From assembly GCA_016648135.1 (NCBI GenBank), contig JADDOH010014684.1, forward strand, positions 1 to 64,000: DNA of 64,000 bases. Reading direction: 5' to 3'. The DNA comes from Agrypnia vestita (taxonomy: Eukaryota; Arthropoda; Insecta; Trichoptera; Phryganeidae). The translations under genes and the position numbers were made by a program. Below, piece by piece: positions 63,735 through 64,000 of the stretch (position 1 is the stretch's first letter; each line of letters begins with the position of its first letter). A model generated the notes under the pieces. The model was not told where the DNA came from. It saw only the letters and a list, made by a program, of their open reading frames with translations, and did no database searches.

Positions 63735-64000
63735 ATTAACTAACTAATCATCACGCCGTTTCTCCGCAGAGGTATGCAGAGAGGATAGAACGCCATAGTC
63801 TTTTATCTTGGCACATTAATTTTGCATCGGCTACATCATACATCTTCTCATACAAGTTCTACGGTTGTTGAGGTTTTTAACATGGCCATCCTCAAATACT
63901 TGTAGTATCTGATAGTTCCAAGTCTTTCGCGGACGCCCTCTATTCCTATTGCCTTCAACACTCGCCTCATATATTGTCCTAACCATCCTTTCCTCGTTTA
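63735..64000 (-). pseudogene. RTE 3' end, minus strand, runs off the window
   Basis: Plus-strand ATTAACTAACTAATCATCAC marks the tail; the minus strand codes, with changes, for the RGRPRKTW and VFEDGHVKNLNN-like segments. It is more diverged than 31646. Continues beyond 64000. Confidence 0.78.

Overview
This 64 kb window is eukaryotic, intron/repeat-type DNA from an insect genome. The evidence is the repeat content: cecropia-like mariner elements, RTE- and Jockey/CR1-like LINE fragments of insect type, a short repeat (about 45745-45790) of a kind common in insect genomes, a hAT element, PIF/Harbinger elements and LTR-retrotransposon pieces. One LTR element has a primer-binding site that fits the 3' end of insect tRNA-Lys. 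The order is not resolved. I lean weakly to Lepidoptera from the LINE C-termini, but large beetle or hemipteran genomes are possible. I found no convincing host protein-coding gene; almost every recognisable stretch is a transposable element or its remnant.

Layout. 1-1152: 5'-cut mariner copy. 1.4-3.2 kb: palindromic MITE, a 672-bp foldback element and a divergent relative. 3.8-9.1 kb: RTE and other LINE remnants, LTR-like pieces and a degenerate tandem repeat. 9.75-11.05 kb: full-length but broken mariner. 11-13 kb: two interspersed repeats and a LINE C-terminus. 13.1-14.3 kb: minus-strand LTR element with GC-rich LTR. 15-18.4 kb: LTR-like piece, a complete non-autonomous hAT, LINE piece, CTCCCTTT-type MITE. 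18.7-26.9 kb: LINE remnants, one split by a foldback element, plus a second foldback complex. 28.4-29.7 kb: PIF/Harbinger next to a MITE. 30-40 kb: four RTE/LINE 3' ends on both strands, LTR-like promoter/polyA region, two palindromic elements. 40-45.7 kb: minisatellite, LINE 3' ends, LTR-like DNA. 45.8-46.0 kb: dense heat-shock-element-like arrays. 46.5 kb: tRNA-like sequence. 46.7-57.6 kb: LTR-like pieces, more palindromic elements, MITE pair in inverted orientation. 57.9-58.6 kb: second PIF/Harbinger copy. 58.8-64 kb: LINE/RTE remnants, hAT-like end, second copy of a long-armed foldback.

The most unusual signal is a family of long palindromic elements (2287-2958, 20370-21011, 25705-26351, 54665-55027). 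They have one fixed end, one slightly variable end, and target-site duplications of 12-15 bp. That is longer than the duplications of known cut-and-paste superfamilies and more like those of target-primed retroposition. One copy splits a LINE reading frame exactly, which proves insertion. Secondary signals are perfect HSF-type GAA/TTC arrays in a repeat, a recurrent hammerhead-ribozyme-like core (CTGANGA, stem, GAAAC) in at least eight places, and two near-identical Harbinger elements that keep open frames. All calls come from reading the sequence; no database search was possible.
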